From Aphanomyces cochlioides (lineage: Eukaryota; Oomycota; Saprolegniomycetes; Saprolegniales; Verrucalvaceae): a DNA stretch of 64,000 nucleotides. This document shows positions 30,250 to 41,281 of the stretch, one piece after another (the first letter of the stretch is position 1; every line of letters begins with the position of its first letter). The notes below the pieces were generated by a model, which was not told the origin of the DNA, did no database searches, and was given only the letters and a program-made list of their open reading frames with translations. The stretch covers positions 310,001-374,000 of the forward strand of contig JAHQRK010000031.1 of the NCBI GenBank assembly GCA_019828595.1. Direction: 5' to 3'. The translations under genes were made by a program, and so were the position numbers.

Positions 30250-31698
30250 TTATGAAGAAGGCGAGACGTCCGCAGCTTTGCCTGTGACTTGCCATGCCAT
30301 CATCTTGTTATCCATGCTGACTGAGAAGAACGTGTGCAATGGGCCGCGGATAATTCGTCGCACGGGCTGCGTGTGGCCAACACTGTTGAGCGATTTGCCA
30401 AATGCAGTCTTGTAGTTGAACGAGGGCAATTCCTTGACAGAGATCGAGCCATCCTACTCAAAAGAACCCATGAATTTCACGGACATGATGCTGGGAATAG
30501 TACATCATGGCCGAGGAGCAATAGAGGCGCATCTTGGCCGTCCGAAGCAATGGTCAACGATAAAATGGGGAGATCCACCGTGTCGGAAAATACTTTGGCA
30601 AAGGGTGGCGCGAGGTTCCACACGATGACTTGTTTGTCCAAACCACCAGAGATCAAGTATTGCTCAGCACCATTCACCCAAACGTCCAAGTCCATCACGA
30701 CATTGGCGTGACCTTCGTTGGCCCTGGAAAGTGCCGTGCCACATTTAAAGGTCGAAAGGTCCCAAATGCGAATCGTATGGTCCATCGACGACGAAATCAA
30801 CCTAGAAAACGTGTTAGTCTGCAAGCAATGAGGATCGACGTTGTTCGTACGCCATAGTTGCTCCAAGTTGGACAGTCTTCAAGCGAGTAATGCCGCGGGA
30901 ATGGCCTTCCATGAGACCACCACATTTGAAAGCTCCCAACGCAGCATCGAACGTCCAATATCGGATACGACCATCGCCAGAACCACTGATAACAATCATG
31001 GCACCTGAAACTGGATCCTTGGCAACTGCGAGTGCCCAAACATTGCGATAATGCGCAAATGGCATTTCTGGACTGACCTATTTAGAGGGTACGGCATGAG
31101 TTCCAAAAATTCAAAGGAAGAGTACCATGAATTCGAGTGGTGGAGCGCTCGCATTGTCCAAGTTCCAGCATTTGATCTTGCCGACGGGACATCCAGGCGA
31201 GATTGGAATGGGTTCTTCATAGCCGACAAATAGATGCGATCCTTCAAGATGAAGCGATGCGACGCCTTCACTGGTTTTCTGTTCGTGTTGTTGTTGAAAT
31301 GGCAATCAAGTGTTGCGTACCTTTTCCCGCTCGGCTGGGAGAATGTCCAATTCCACATTGCAGACTGGAATTTGCGCCACTTCTTTCCATGTCGCGCAAT
31401 CCCAGAGGCGAATCGTGCCGTCGTTCGAACACGTAAACGCTTGTTGCTTGCTCTCCCAGAGCACGACGTCTTTCACAGCGTTCGTGTGTCCATGGGCCGT
31501 ACCAAGTCGCTTGACAAAATGTGGGTGGTTGCAATTGTTTCGTGTGCACCGATCGTCGAGATAGAAACCACACACTTCTTGGCCTGGACCACGGTTCCGG
31601 ATGTGACTAATTCGTCCACCGCCACCTCCACGGCCGCCTCGGTTTCCATAGTTGCCGCCACGGGAGTTCCCGCCACCGAATCGATTGTTGTACGACAT
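30250..31698 (-). CDS. CCCH zinc finger-WD40 repeat protein
   Basis: Five exons with introns of about 40-50 nt restore one frame from the ATG at 31698 (MSYNNRFGGGNSRGG) to TAA at 30250. The N-terminus is a Gly/Arg/Asn-rich RGG-like stretch. A CCCH zinc finger follows (CGFYLDDRCTRNNCNHPHF, spacing C-x7-C-x4-C-x3-H). The rest is a run of WD40 repeats (AHGHTNAVKDVVLW, DGTIRLWD, SGSGDGRIRYWTF, DHTIRIWDLS, GGLDKQVIVWNL, SVSMDNKMMAWQV). This matches the zfwd class of plants and other eukaryotes, which bind RNA and scaffold complexes. A TAG that seems to interrupt the last part lies within a 50-nt intron (donor GTACTATTCC), so the gene is intact. Confidence 0.9.
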
Positions 31699-32555
31699 GG
31701 TGCTCTGCCGAGATTTTAATTTTTCAAAATGAATATTGACGCAAAAATCAGCAGCATTTCCACCAATCCAATAATTTTAAATATTTAAAATGGTCGAGTG
31801 TCTGACATGGATTTCTATCTTGACTTTTGTATGAAATCGAAACAGGCTGATGTTGGTCCATTTATTTTAAATACATTTTAAATAAATGAGTGGGATGCAT
31901 TCTGCCTTGCACTGACACCTGCGTTTTAGGCAATGGATTTCGTGGACCCAATAAATATGCCTTCGATAGCTTTAGGGAAATACCAAGAGCGATGTGTGAA
32001 TTAGACATTCCATGCGTTGGGTAGCGATCTCGAGTTTTTCGTGAATATTTGAAACTATTTAAAAATAGGTCTGAGGAAGAGCACGGTGGTGTACGAACAC
32101 GTAGATGTCTCAAAGTCATTGGATCATGGTCAAACAACGTTGGGTGCTCGTCTTGATGTCTACTAGTATCCATTTGCAAAGAGAGGCTAAGTTATGCTCT
32201 CATCACAAAAAACGAGGTGGATTACATTCAACTGATGAGCACGATAAGTTCATACAATGCATTCGTATTTCCATTTCAAACATTGGAATAATTTAAAATA
32301 CTTAAACCAGGTTTTAAACTATTTTTAAATTACTACAGGCAAGATCCATGTCAAAGTCGAAGCGTCACGATCTTTGTGGTGTCGATTACTTGGACTACGC
32401 TTATTTCATTCTTCATACGCGTGTCGTCTACGCATGTGAATCTCAAAAGATCGTGGTGGCCGTTACGAGAGAAACTCGTCTCTGGCCGAGACATGTCAAC
32501 TTGCTTCTCATCGTGTGACTCTTGAAATCTTCGATGCACTGTGCAATTTGCGACC
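31699..32555. promoter_or_regulatory. Divergent intergenic region with repeated TTTAAA words
   Basis: 857 bp between two divergently transcribed genes, so it should contain both promoters. The word TTTAAA or ATTTAAAA recurs many times in 31770-31880, 32050-32070 and 32285-32335. A minus frame of 105 codons (31862-32179) has no recognised motif. No promoter element can be named. Confidence 0.4.
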
Positions 32556-35498
32556 ATGTGGAGAGCTCTTTTCGCTGCGTGTGTCCTTACCCTTTCAGCG
32601 GCGGCGTTACGCGTCGACAAGTCGTGGGTTGAGCATTTTGTACTGGAAGTCGCTTGACCTCTTTGATTGATTGGTACGCTTTTGTAGTATGGCCGCGTCA
32701 AAGGCGACGGGTACGAATACTTTGCCATCGATGGTACAACATTGAGCTTGACTTTCCAAATTGACTGTTTCATAGTTCCGCCTGGAGTTTATCTCGTGGA
32801 GTTGTCGCTCATTCTGAGTGAGCTGGGGCCACGGACGCCCCCCGTTCTCTATCTCAAGCACGATGCTTTCCCCACCGAAGATTCGTTTGATGTTCAAATC
32901 AACACAAGCCACGCCACTCCATACATTTCGACGACTTTGACAAATCTCAAGGTTGATTTCAACTTATTCTTGGGAGTCTCACTGGGTCTTAGATTGGACG
33001 CCAGTACATTACAGTCTGGGGAGGCAATATCCACGGCTCAATCACAACATTTGGCGTCGGACCATCTCTCAATATGTGGTGGTACTTGGACTTGACGTAC
33101 CACATGTGCTTGGACTTGGATGCCTTTGGTAGTTCCAGCTTGATTTGGAGCACTTTTCATTGATTCTCGACTGTAGGTTCAGCTTGTCAAGCTCCACGCG
33201 TGGCCATGGCATCTTCAAAAGCATCGAACGGAGGCAAAAATGGCAGTGCGACCACTTGCTTGGACTCAACATCGTCTGTCAAAGTGTTTTCGTTCGAGTT
33301 GACACAGCCTTGGATCGATTTGACCGTGCAACTCACGTCAAGCGATCCCAACGTCAAGTGGGGATTGTACTTGGATGCTGCCAACCCTCTCGCCTCGGAT
33401 TCTGTCGCTGTCCAAAATGCCACTGCCGCCACCAACCAATTCCACGTCACTCGACCACAAACTGGGTACAAAGACGTCTTGAGATTTCATCATCTTTGAC
33501 AAGGACGTGGCTCATTGTCGTCCAGACCACAAGCAGTCGAGGCTCTTGTGCACAGAATGGCGGAACCAAAATCACAGTGGCGTTTTCGACCCAAGTAGGA
33601 CAAAATACATTGGAAACAACTCAATCCATTGTAGCCGTGCGCGTCCGTCGATGGATTTTGCACAGTGCCAGCCAACATGACGACCTTGAATGAAATGCGC
33701 AATGCGGCATACCCCACAGACGATTACATTATCCACGCGGCGTTCAGTGCTTTCCAAGCAACACCACCGTCTTCGCAACTCCAGGTATACTTGACGAACT
33801 TGCAGCTTTTCCCTTTTCGATGACTGTAGGCATACGAGTTGGAGCTTTCTCCACTCTACACTGGGTCGACAGTCATCCTGCACATGGCGGCGACGGTCAA
33901 TCTCATCGACTTCATGATTTACATTCGAGTCGATGGATGGCCGAGCGACACTTTATACGACTACACGTACAAGCATTGTCGATTCGGAATACTTGACAGC
34001 GTGGCTCGTAGGTTCAATGCGTCGCAAACGATGCCAATCAATCCCGTGGGTCTCTCGGACGACCCGACCAAGTCGACTGTTGTTTCATTTGACGTGCTCC
34101 GGAATCAAACAAATGGAACGATTGTCGTCGTCGAGTTCCCACCGATTTCGTTTCCGAAACCAGGCCATTGGTATATCATTGTCCGGCCCACCAAAGTTGA
34201 CACGTACGTTGCTTCGCCTTGCATAACCATTTCAATTTCTTCTCATGGTAGTCATGTCAAGAGTTCATGGAATGCTGCCCTTCAGCTCCGGACAGCCGCG
34301 TGTCCAACCCACCATACATGCAGTGATCGAGGCACTTGTGTTGTCAAAACCAGCTACCAAGGGTTCATCTACGGGGAATGCCTCTGCACATATGGCTACG
34401 GCGGTCGTGACTGCAGCAAGAGTGTGTATTCCAACGGAGAGGTTTGGACATATATCTCCAAATATGGTTGCTCATGACTTGATAGCGACTTGGCCGAACT
34501 TTGCTGCTCCTCTTGTCAAATGGAGCGATTTTACCCGCCGCAGTGCTCTCGTGGACTCGCAAACTCTACGGTCGGTTCTGCATCGAGATACGTTGTCTAA
34601 TCGACGCATGGTGCAGTCGAAGGCGTCTTGTTTGCAGGCCTCGGGGTCATCTCTGGGGTATACCATGCTTGTGATATGAATTTGTACTGTGTCTTGCCGT
34701 ACAAGTTTCTCCAGTCGATGGATTTCGCATTCACCTTCAATGCCATCATGATGGGATTCATTCATCTCTCTGGAGCGTTCAAACACGTCAAGGCAAAGAG
34801 CGCATTCCACCTTGCTCTCACTATTGTTTCGTGTAGGCTGCCATGCAAGTTTTTGTTCTTGTCGCACTCATCTTTATGACGGCATTTAACGCAACGACTA
34901 TGAAGAATTGGCTTGCAGTCGGGGTTGTCATTCTCGTCCAGTTCATCTCAACATGGACATATTACGTACGTGTGCTGGTCGCGGCAACACCCTCGACATT
35001 TTTTTTTCTCTAGCTCGCACTTGCCAAACACCGCTTGGGCGTCTCATTCGTCGAGTATTTCCAACCCGACGACGAATTGATCTCAAGACTGATAGGACTC
35101 TTCATCGCTTTCTCTTCCGAAGTGACAATTTTGACGTGCGATTCTTGTGTGTTGGAGTCGTCTTATGGGGTTCAGCCTTTGGGTGTTTCTTCGTCGAATC
35201 TGGTCAAACTTACTGGCTGGTATGCTGGCATTTGAGCCCCACGGTGTGTGATTTCATGCACTCTCATGTGTAGATCCATTCAATATGGCACTGCACGGCA
35301 ATGCTAGCCGCATGTGCATTCATGGGCGTCCGCAAGAACAATCGATATCGCTGCATTCGTGCTGACGGCCAGGATGTTTTAAGCCACGAAGCAACCGACG
35401 CTGCCCGAACGGAATCACGTCAAAAATCACTCAAGAAGGATCAAGTAATCTTCTTGCCTCTTCATGTGAAACAAGTGCCGCCGATACAAACCACATGA
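32556..35498 (+). CDS. TMEM8/PGAP6-like membrane protein (EGF module plus CREST 7TM domain)
   Basis: The ATG at 32556 starts a signal peptide (MWRALFAACVLTLSAAALRV). Many short introns follow. The ectodomain holds repeated beta-rich PPC-like segments (PPGVYLVELSLILSELGP). An EGF-type module comes next, with six cysteines (CPTHHTCSDRGTC, GECLCTYGYGGRDCS). The seven-helix domain has the signature FAGLGVISGVYHACDMNLYC, LQSMDFAFTFNAIMMGFIH and a late HSIWHCTAM. The Ser/His/Asp pattern is that of the DUF3522 / CREST family, metal-dependent lipid hydrolases. Mammalian PGAP6 is a phospholipase A2 acting on GPI-anchored proteins, so release or remodelling of GPI proteins at the cell surface is likely. 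The C-terminal tail is basic and cytosolic, ending at 35498. Confidence 0.8.
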
Positions 35499-36592
35499 GC
35501 TTGAATCATGCAGATAGTAGGATAACATCAAGAGTGCCTTCCATTTCGCTGATTGTTGATTTGCAAGAGTCTGTGATCTCTGGAGCTCTGACCATCGCGA
35601 GAATAAAGTAAGTTCATCCATGCGGAACATCAATTCCGTCTCCGACATTTGTCGGCATCGGCTGCGATTCTGCGCAACAATTCGAATGATGCGCACCAGC
35701 TGCACTATGACCCCAATCAGCCATCGTGCTTTCAAAGAACTCGAAAAAAGTCGTCCATGAGGAAGAGATGACCCGTACTGAGGGAACTTGGGGACTTGTG
35801 CATCTCATTGACGCGCGCTTCTTAGCCGTCAAGCTTGTATGTAGCTTTCACGTGCATTTCCACGGCGCGCATTGTTATCGTTTCTGTCATTTCCAAGCAT
35901 ATCCCGTCTTGTTTGGGTGCGCTGTTGTCCTGTCCCAAGCAGAGTTGAGGTTGCCTGGTGCGGATTTGCATACTTTAATCAAGTGTAAATGCTTCAACAA
36001 CGAAAAATAAGCACATCAACATTGATGAAGTTGTTATCAAGTTGCATACATTTTCCAAGATAAACCAATCCTTGGATTGTTTATGCGTTGATCATGATGG
36101 CATCCAAAGTCGAGAGGTTTCAGCCGCGCCTGCGTCGTTCTTTCCACTCTTCCTCGAGTCATTCTTTCACGCACATGGCGAGGATGAATTTCAAGTTGAA
36201 GACAACCACCAGACACATGCCTCATCCTCAGTTCGTCCTCTCGAAATCTCCGTGGAATTAATTTGACCCAATCTCAGTCGATCGACCACTCCGCCGCCGC
36301 CGCCGTGCTTTGCTGAATGGCAGTCGCTCCAACCGCAAGTTGAAAGCTCGAGCAGGACAGAGTCGAGCAGTGTGTTGAGGCTTGGTATGTTGACTGCCAT
36401 CAAAGACGCATCAACATATTTGCATGGAGACGCAATTTGATGGGCGTTTTGTCGATAGTATACAAATTTCAAGATAAAAATGACGTCCGTGCAAATATGA
36501 TGTGTACAAATTTTGTCGCAAGTACTCATCGAATTCGGTTTTTTGGATAAATTTCCAAAATTGCGACATTTGCCATTGCAACGGCTCCAAGG
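35499..36592. other. Unresolved region, possible small minus-strand gene
   Basis: Minus frames at 35427-35735 (with a helix-like WLIGVIVQLVRIIRIV) and 35614-35832, and a plus frame at 35726-36010, are open, but no splice model is convincing. 36011-36590 holds no supported gene. A long minus frame across 36191-36967 is a shadow of the next gene. Confidence 0.3.
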
Positions 36593-37745
36593 ATGAAGCT
36601 CTTCCGACACATGATCCGACGCGGTCCATTCGACCAGCGCCACTATCTCCACGCCACTCAGTTCAAGTCTATGAATGCCTGTGACTCGTCGTGCGGTCTC
36701 CCGCCGTGGGGACCTCCCCATGAACCATACCACGACGATTTGGATACACAGCTTTTTGCCATCTACTTTTTGCTCTCCGAGACTTTGGCCACGTGCTTGT
36801 GGTTCTCCATTGCCGCGCATTGTCTCCGCGGGACTCGAATACCATTCCTTACGCCCCAGATGCGATACATCGTCGGGCTTTTCTACGCCGTGGTGAAGAT
36901 CGCACTGGTAAGATCGATAGCTTGTACCAAGGTCATGTCGACGTTGTAGATCCACTATGGCTTTCAAGCGACCATCTATTTACACATGTCCATGGTGTGG
37001 ACGGTCGTTTGCTGCTTCTTTCTGTCGCTCGCGTGGGGCTGGCATCGCGGTCCGCTCTGGTTTCTCTTTTATATGAAGCCACCACGACTATTTCAACCAT
37101 TTACCCTGACGTCGTTCCTCCAGCATGTCGGCTATTTGATCCTCCAAGGCGTCAGCAGCACAAGCCATCATCCGCCGTCGATCGTTATGACCACACACTC
37201 AACGAATCCAACAGACATGCAGCTCCAGCTCTTCCGCAAGCTCCACGTGCCGCTCAGTCTCGACATTTGGAATGCAACCCTCGTCGAGCACTGGCGTCAA
37301 AGCGTGCTTGATTTTGGCGACGATCCAAGTCATCGCGTGCTTTGTGCCGACGGTTCCGCCATGGAAGCGCGGTTGCTCTTTGCAATGCAGTCGAATGGAC
37401 TCTTGGTTGCCATCTATTTAATGGTACATCCTCCCATGCCCCACAACCTCCTAATGAACTCTGTAGACTCCCGACGCGACGACAGTCCATGCGCTCATCG
37501 AAGCAGGCGACGACGTGAACATTTTTGAGCTCGTCTTGCGGTACCACAACCATTCTAGCGCATTTCGATCGACCTCGATGCAATTTCAAAAGACGCCGGT
37601 GGTCTACTTTGCCGACAATGCAATCTCAAGCCGACACACGACGCCAGCACAACGCCATGCCATCACATGCATGCTCCAGCGCCTCAATATCAACAAGTCT
37701 ATCGGGTACGACCTTGTCAAGTTGATGGAGCTCATCGTCATGTAG
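36593..37745 (+). CDS. Hypothetical multi-pass membrane protein with ankyrin-like tail
   Basis: Exons 36593-36907, 36950-37423 and 37467-37745 join in frame (introns of 42 and 43 nt). About 350 residues. At least three hydrophobic helices: LFAIYFLLSETLATCLWFSI, YIVGLFYAVVKIAL (joined to IHYGFQATIYL), and VVCCFFLSLAWGW. The C-terminal third looks like ankyrin repeats (DATTVHALIEAGDDVNIFEL), where a typical unit has a TxLHxAxxxG consensus. I do not recognise the family. The stop is at 37743-37745, 120 bp from the convergent histone deacetylase end. A membrane anchor plus protein-binding tail is the best reading. Confidence 0.7.
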
Positions 37746-37865
37746 GGCGGATGTCCCGCTGCGGCTGTTGAAGTGTTCCAGCTTTCTAGAGCAGCCATGG
37801 CCACCGTTGAAGCCACAGCGACGGAGGCGGTCGCAGTCGCCGGGACGATTTGATTCCACATTTGG

Positions 37866-39814
37866 TTAACTCAATTTATGCGATGGTCTATACGGTCGAT
37901 ACCTCTGGCGTCGCTTCTCGAGTAGTTTGGCACGGACGTCGGCGAGAATACGTGGATCGAGTCGTCTTGCTAGCTCGACTTTGGCTGCCAATGTGTCTTG
38001 TTGGCTTGCTTGGTCGTCATTGTCGTCCTCGTCGTCGTTTTCTTCATCGACGACACACAGACACGGCCAGAATGGTTCTAAACACCGCCGTGTGGTTTCA
38101 ATCGCCCGCAACGCGCTTTCCATCGGCGGGGACATGTCGTTCAGAGGTGGCACGGCATCCCCCAACAAAGTTTGAATGCACGCACTAGCTGACGCCGCAA
38201 TCGATTTCAAATTATAACCACCCTAGGCAAATCATGAGATGAGCCGTCAGGATGAAGAGAATGTACCTCAAGCGCCATGACGACTTTGCCGTCTGCAAGC
38301 GACGTCACGAGATGCGTCATGTGGGCATACCCAGTCGGCGTGATCCTGCAGCGCCCGAGGGGATCGCCAAGCGCAGAGTCGAAGCCAGCCGAGACAAGGA
38401 CAAGTTCAGGCGCAAAAGATCGAAAAATCGGCATCAAGACACGGTCAAATGCCGCCAAGTACTCGGCATCGCCCATACCACCACTGGGCCAGCCAATGTT
38501 GACATTGAAGCCAGCACCAGCTCCAGAGCCAACGCTATCTGGAGCTCCTGTGCCAGGATAGAAGGCGCCGTGGTTGTCAAATCGATGGAGCGATGCGTAC
38601 AACACGGTCGGGTCGTCGTGAAACATGTGCTCTGTGCCATTCCCGTGGTGAATATCCCAGTCGAGGATGAGGACGCGACGGAGTCCAAACTTTTCGACGG
38701 CAGTTTTTGCCGCGATGGCCACGTTGTTGAAAAGACAAAAGCCCATAGCATGCGGTGATTCAGCATGGTGGCCCGGCGGCCGGACGATGGCAAAACCATT
38801 GCGGACTTCTCGGCGAATGACCTAGCATGGAGTCGTAACGATATCGGAGAACTTTGAGAGGGTGTACCCTGTCGACGAGGGAGACGACAATACCCGCCGA
38901 GAGTTTCGCTGCAGTATCAGAATCTCGACAGCAATACGTGTCGGGCGTAATGTGATGGAAAGGAAGTTGAAAGAGTTCGTGGATCTCATCAAGGTATTCG
39001 GCGTCGTGACATCGAAGCAAGTCGGCTTTGTCGACGAGAACGCTCGGTATCTACAAAAGAAGCACGTTTGGACAAACATGGACAAAGACAGGGACAGACG
39101 TGAGTACATCGCTCGATCACGCCATCTTGCTGGCATTGTGCGTAGATTGCAGCAATGCGATCGGGTCGTTCGGGATGGAGATCGAACTTGTCTCGAGGCT
39201 ACCCAAGCGAAAAGCATCCAAGCAACATTCGTATCGAGTGTGTCTACCTCGATTTCGCGATGGAGTCGCATGCGATCGTCGTATCCAATGGCCGTTTGGA
39301 CTGGACGAGCTTGAGATTGTCTTGAGCATGGTTGCGTTCGTGGCTGTGGCTCGAACGGTCGATCTCGATCTTGGCCGCAAAAGACACATTGGTCGTTTTG
39401 GTTGAGTCGAGTGCAGACAAGACAATTCCAAAGGCTCGCAGTCAAGTCTTCGTCGTCATCTTCATCTTGCTCTGCTCCTTCTTCGTCATCGTCTTCGGAT
39501 GTGTGTTCTTTCTCTGCACCATGATGTTGGGTCACTTTGTTGGACCCACTTGGTAGATGGGACAACGAGCTGTACATGTCGTCGTGGTCGCTCTGTGGAT
39601 CGTCTGAAGGACAGCCCGAGAAAAAGCTCGCAGGCGACGAGAATCCATGCAGAGACGCCGACAATCCCAAGTTGGCGCTCATGTGGTACGATTCCATCAA
39701 GAACGGAGAGTAGGGTACCAAAGGACTGTTCCTGGCTTTCGTTTCGTGGAGCGGCGTATTTCGCGCGCCAGACGGCGTTGTCGGCTTCTTGTTGGATGAA
39801 CCTACATCTTCCAT
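37866..39814 (-). CDS. Class II-type histone deacetylase with RanBP2-type zinc finger
   Basis: The N-terminal exon is acidic and Ser-rich, followed by a RanBP2-type zinc finger (WNCLVCTRLNQNDQCVFCGQ). The deacetylase domain is rebuilt over four introns: HREI joins FDLHPERPDRI, then VLVDKADLLRCHDAEY, then VRNGFAIVRPPGHHAE with the catalytic His pair. LILDWDIHHGNGTEHMF has the zinc ligands, and later come LVSAGFDSALGDPLG and GGYNLKSIA. The C-terminal 90 residues hold an acidic stretch (DEENDDEDDNDD). RanBP2 finger plus class II HDAC recalls plant HDA15. It should remove acetyl groups from lysines in histones or other proteins. The start is given at MEDVG (39814). The frame is open to about 40003, so a first exon may be missing. 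Confidence 0.85.
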
Positions 39815-41281
39815 GCTCTCACACACGCCGTCGACGTCAGGGCTTTGCTTGTCACGCAGCCAGCAAATTCGGATGTGCCCATCGTGCCAACTTGGAACGT
39901 GGTCGCCAAGACAAAGCTCAGGCCGCGAAACCTCAAACCACACGGGTTCAAAAGTCAAACCTCTATAGATTGATAATTGAAACAATTTTATTAATTTATA
40001 CAAAATACAATTTCTTAGCGTGATTATAGCGTTTTTACTTCGACAAATGCATTTTCTAAATATTTATTTATATAAGTAATTAAATATTACAAGATTCATT
40101 TTCAAAGGTTAGGGTTAAATATTTTTGGTGACTGTTCAGAGTGGGCAGTCCCTCGCTTGAATGACATTTAATTTAATATTTTAAAGTTATTTTATAACAA
40201 AATTGCCTGAATTTAAGGAGTTTTGGATAAGGACTATTATCCGGATGGCCATCAAGATGCAGATACGAAACAACGATTTTGCAGCGTTGTTTGGCCAAGT
40301 CGTTGCCACGGCGTCGCGAGTGAGTTCAAGAAGATCTTTGACGGACAAGTACAATACGATCCTAGGGTGCGAGCATATCTTCTATTTGCATGGAGAGTCT
40401 TGAGCTTATTGGGGATGAATTGCAAAAATTACATTGGCGATATGGAACGTCCAACGACGACGATGTCGATGGACACACAGGTTGGAAACCATACGCAAGT
40501 ATATATCGCAGCCATGCTCCCAATTGTCAGCATTGATTGCGAGTTTAATATTGCGTCAGCTAGCGTAGATATGCAGCAAGAATGAAATGAGGTACAAATG
40601 CTACAGAATTGGTTGTTTAGATTACATCGATAAGTTTGAAGTGATTTGGTTGTGCGCCTCGAGTGACGTATCAATTCCTTGAAAGATCGAACGACCAGTA
40701 ATCGTTATTTCCCTCATGAAGAATCCAAATTGTAAATGTGCCAGGCATGCTGCAAAGTGCACTTTGGAAGTTTGAAGCTTTCTACAATCATCAATCTCGC
40801 GACAACATACTATAGCAAATTTATCGTCTTCTGCTTACTGGTTCTAAAGTTGGCTAAAAGAAGCTCCGATCGTTTGGTGGGCTTTCGTTAAGTATCAACT
40901 CAGTGCTTATGGCAGTATTATAGCCCCCGAATGGTTAATGTTCTACTAAGCATAAGGAATCACGTCCTGTTAGTGATCCAGCGCTATTTCAACAAGTTGA
41001 CATTGTCAATCTCTCTTTATTGCAAGGTTTAGGGCTTCACTAATGTTTAAGCGTCCCTTCAAACGGTATCGCTGCAAATAGAATTTCGTTCAATGCTGCG
41101 CACGCATGCTCTCATGCATGCTGACCGATGGACAAATCCAAACAATGTCCAGCCTCTGAGGTACGAGTCCCAGTCCATCCATACTTAGTCACCGGATTCA
41201 ACCAATATCAACCGACTTACCTTGAGCAACAAATTCGAAGGACAAAGTCCCAAGCACCAAGAGAGCAGCAATGAAGACACA
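39815..41281. other. AT-rich region with an unrecognised plus-strand frame
   Basis: 40020-40200 is strongly AT-rich. The plus frame 40223-40585 (about 120 codons, containing ASEFKKIFDGQVQYDPRVRA) has protein-like composition but no ATG at its beginning and no known motif. It could be a gene or element fragment. 40590-41281 shows nothing I can support. Confidence 0.35.

Noticed and set aside
30440..30500. An in-frame stop in the CCCH-WD40 gene
   Set aside because: It lies within a 50-nt GT..AG intron that joins the flanking exons in phase.
36191..36967. A 258-codon minus-strand gene
   Set aside because: It is antisense to a plus-strand membrane protein with consistent splicing and helices.
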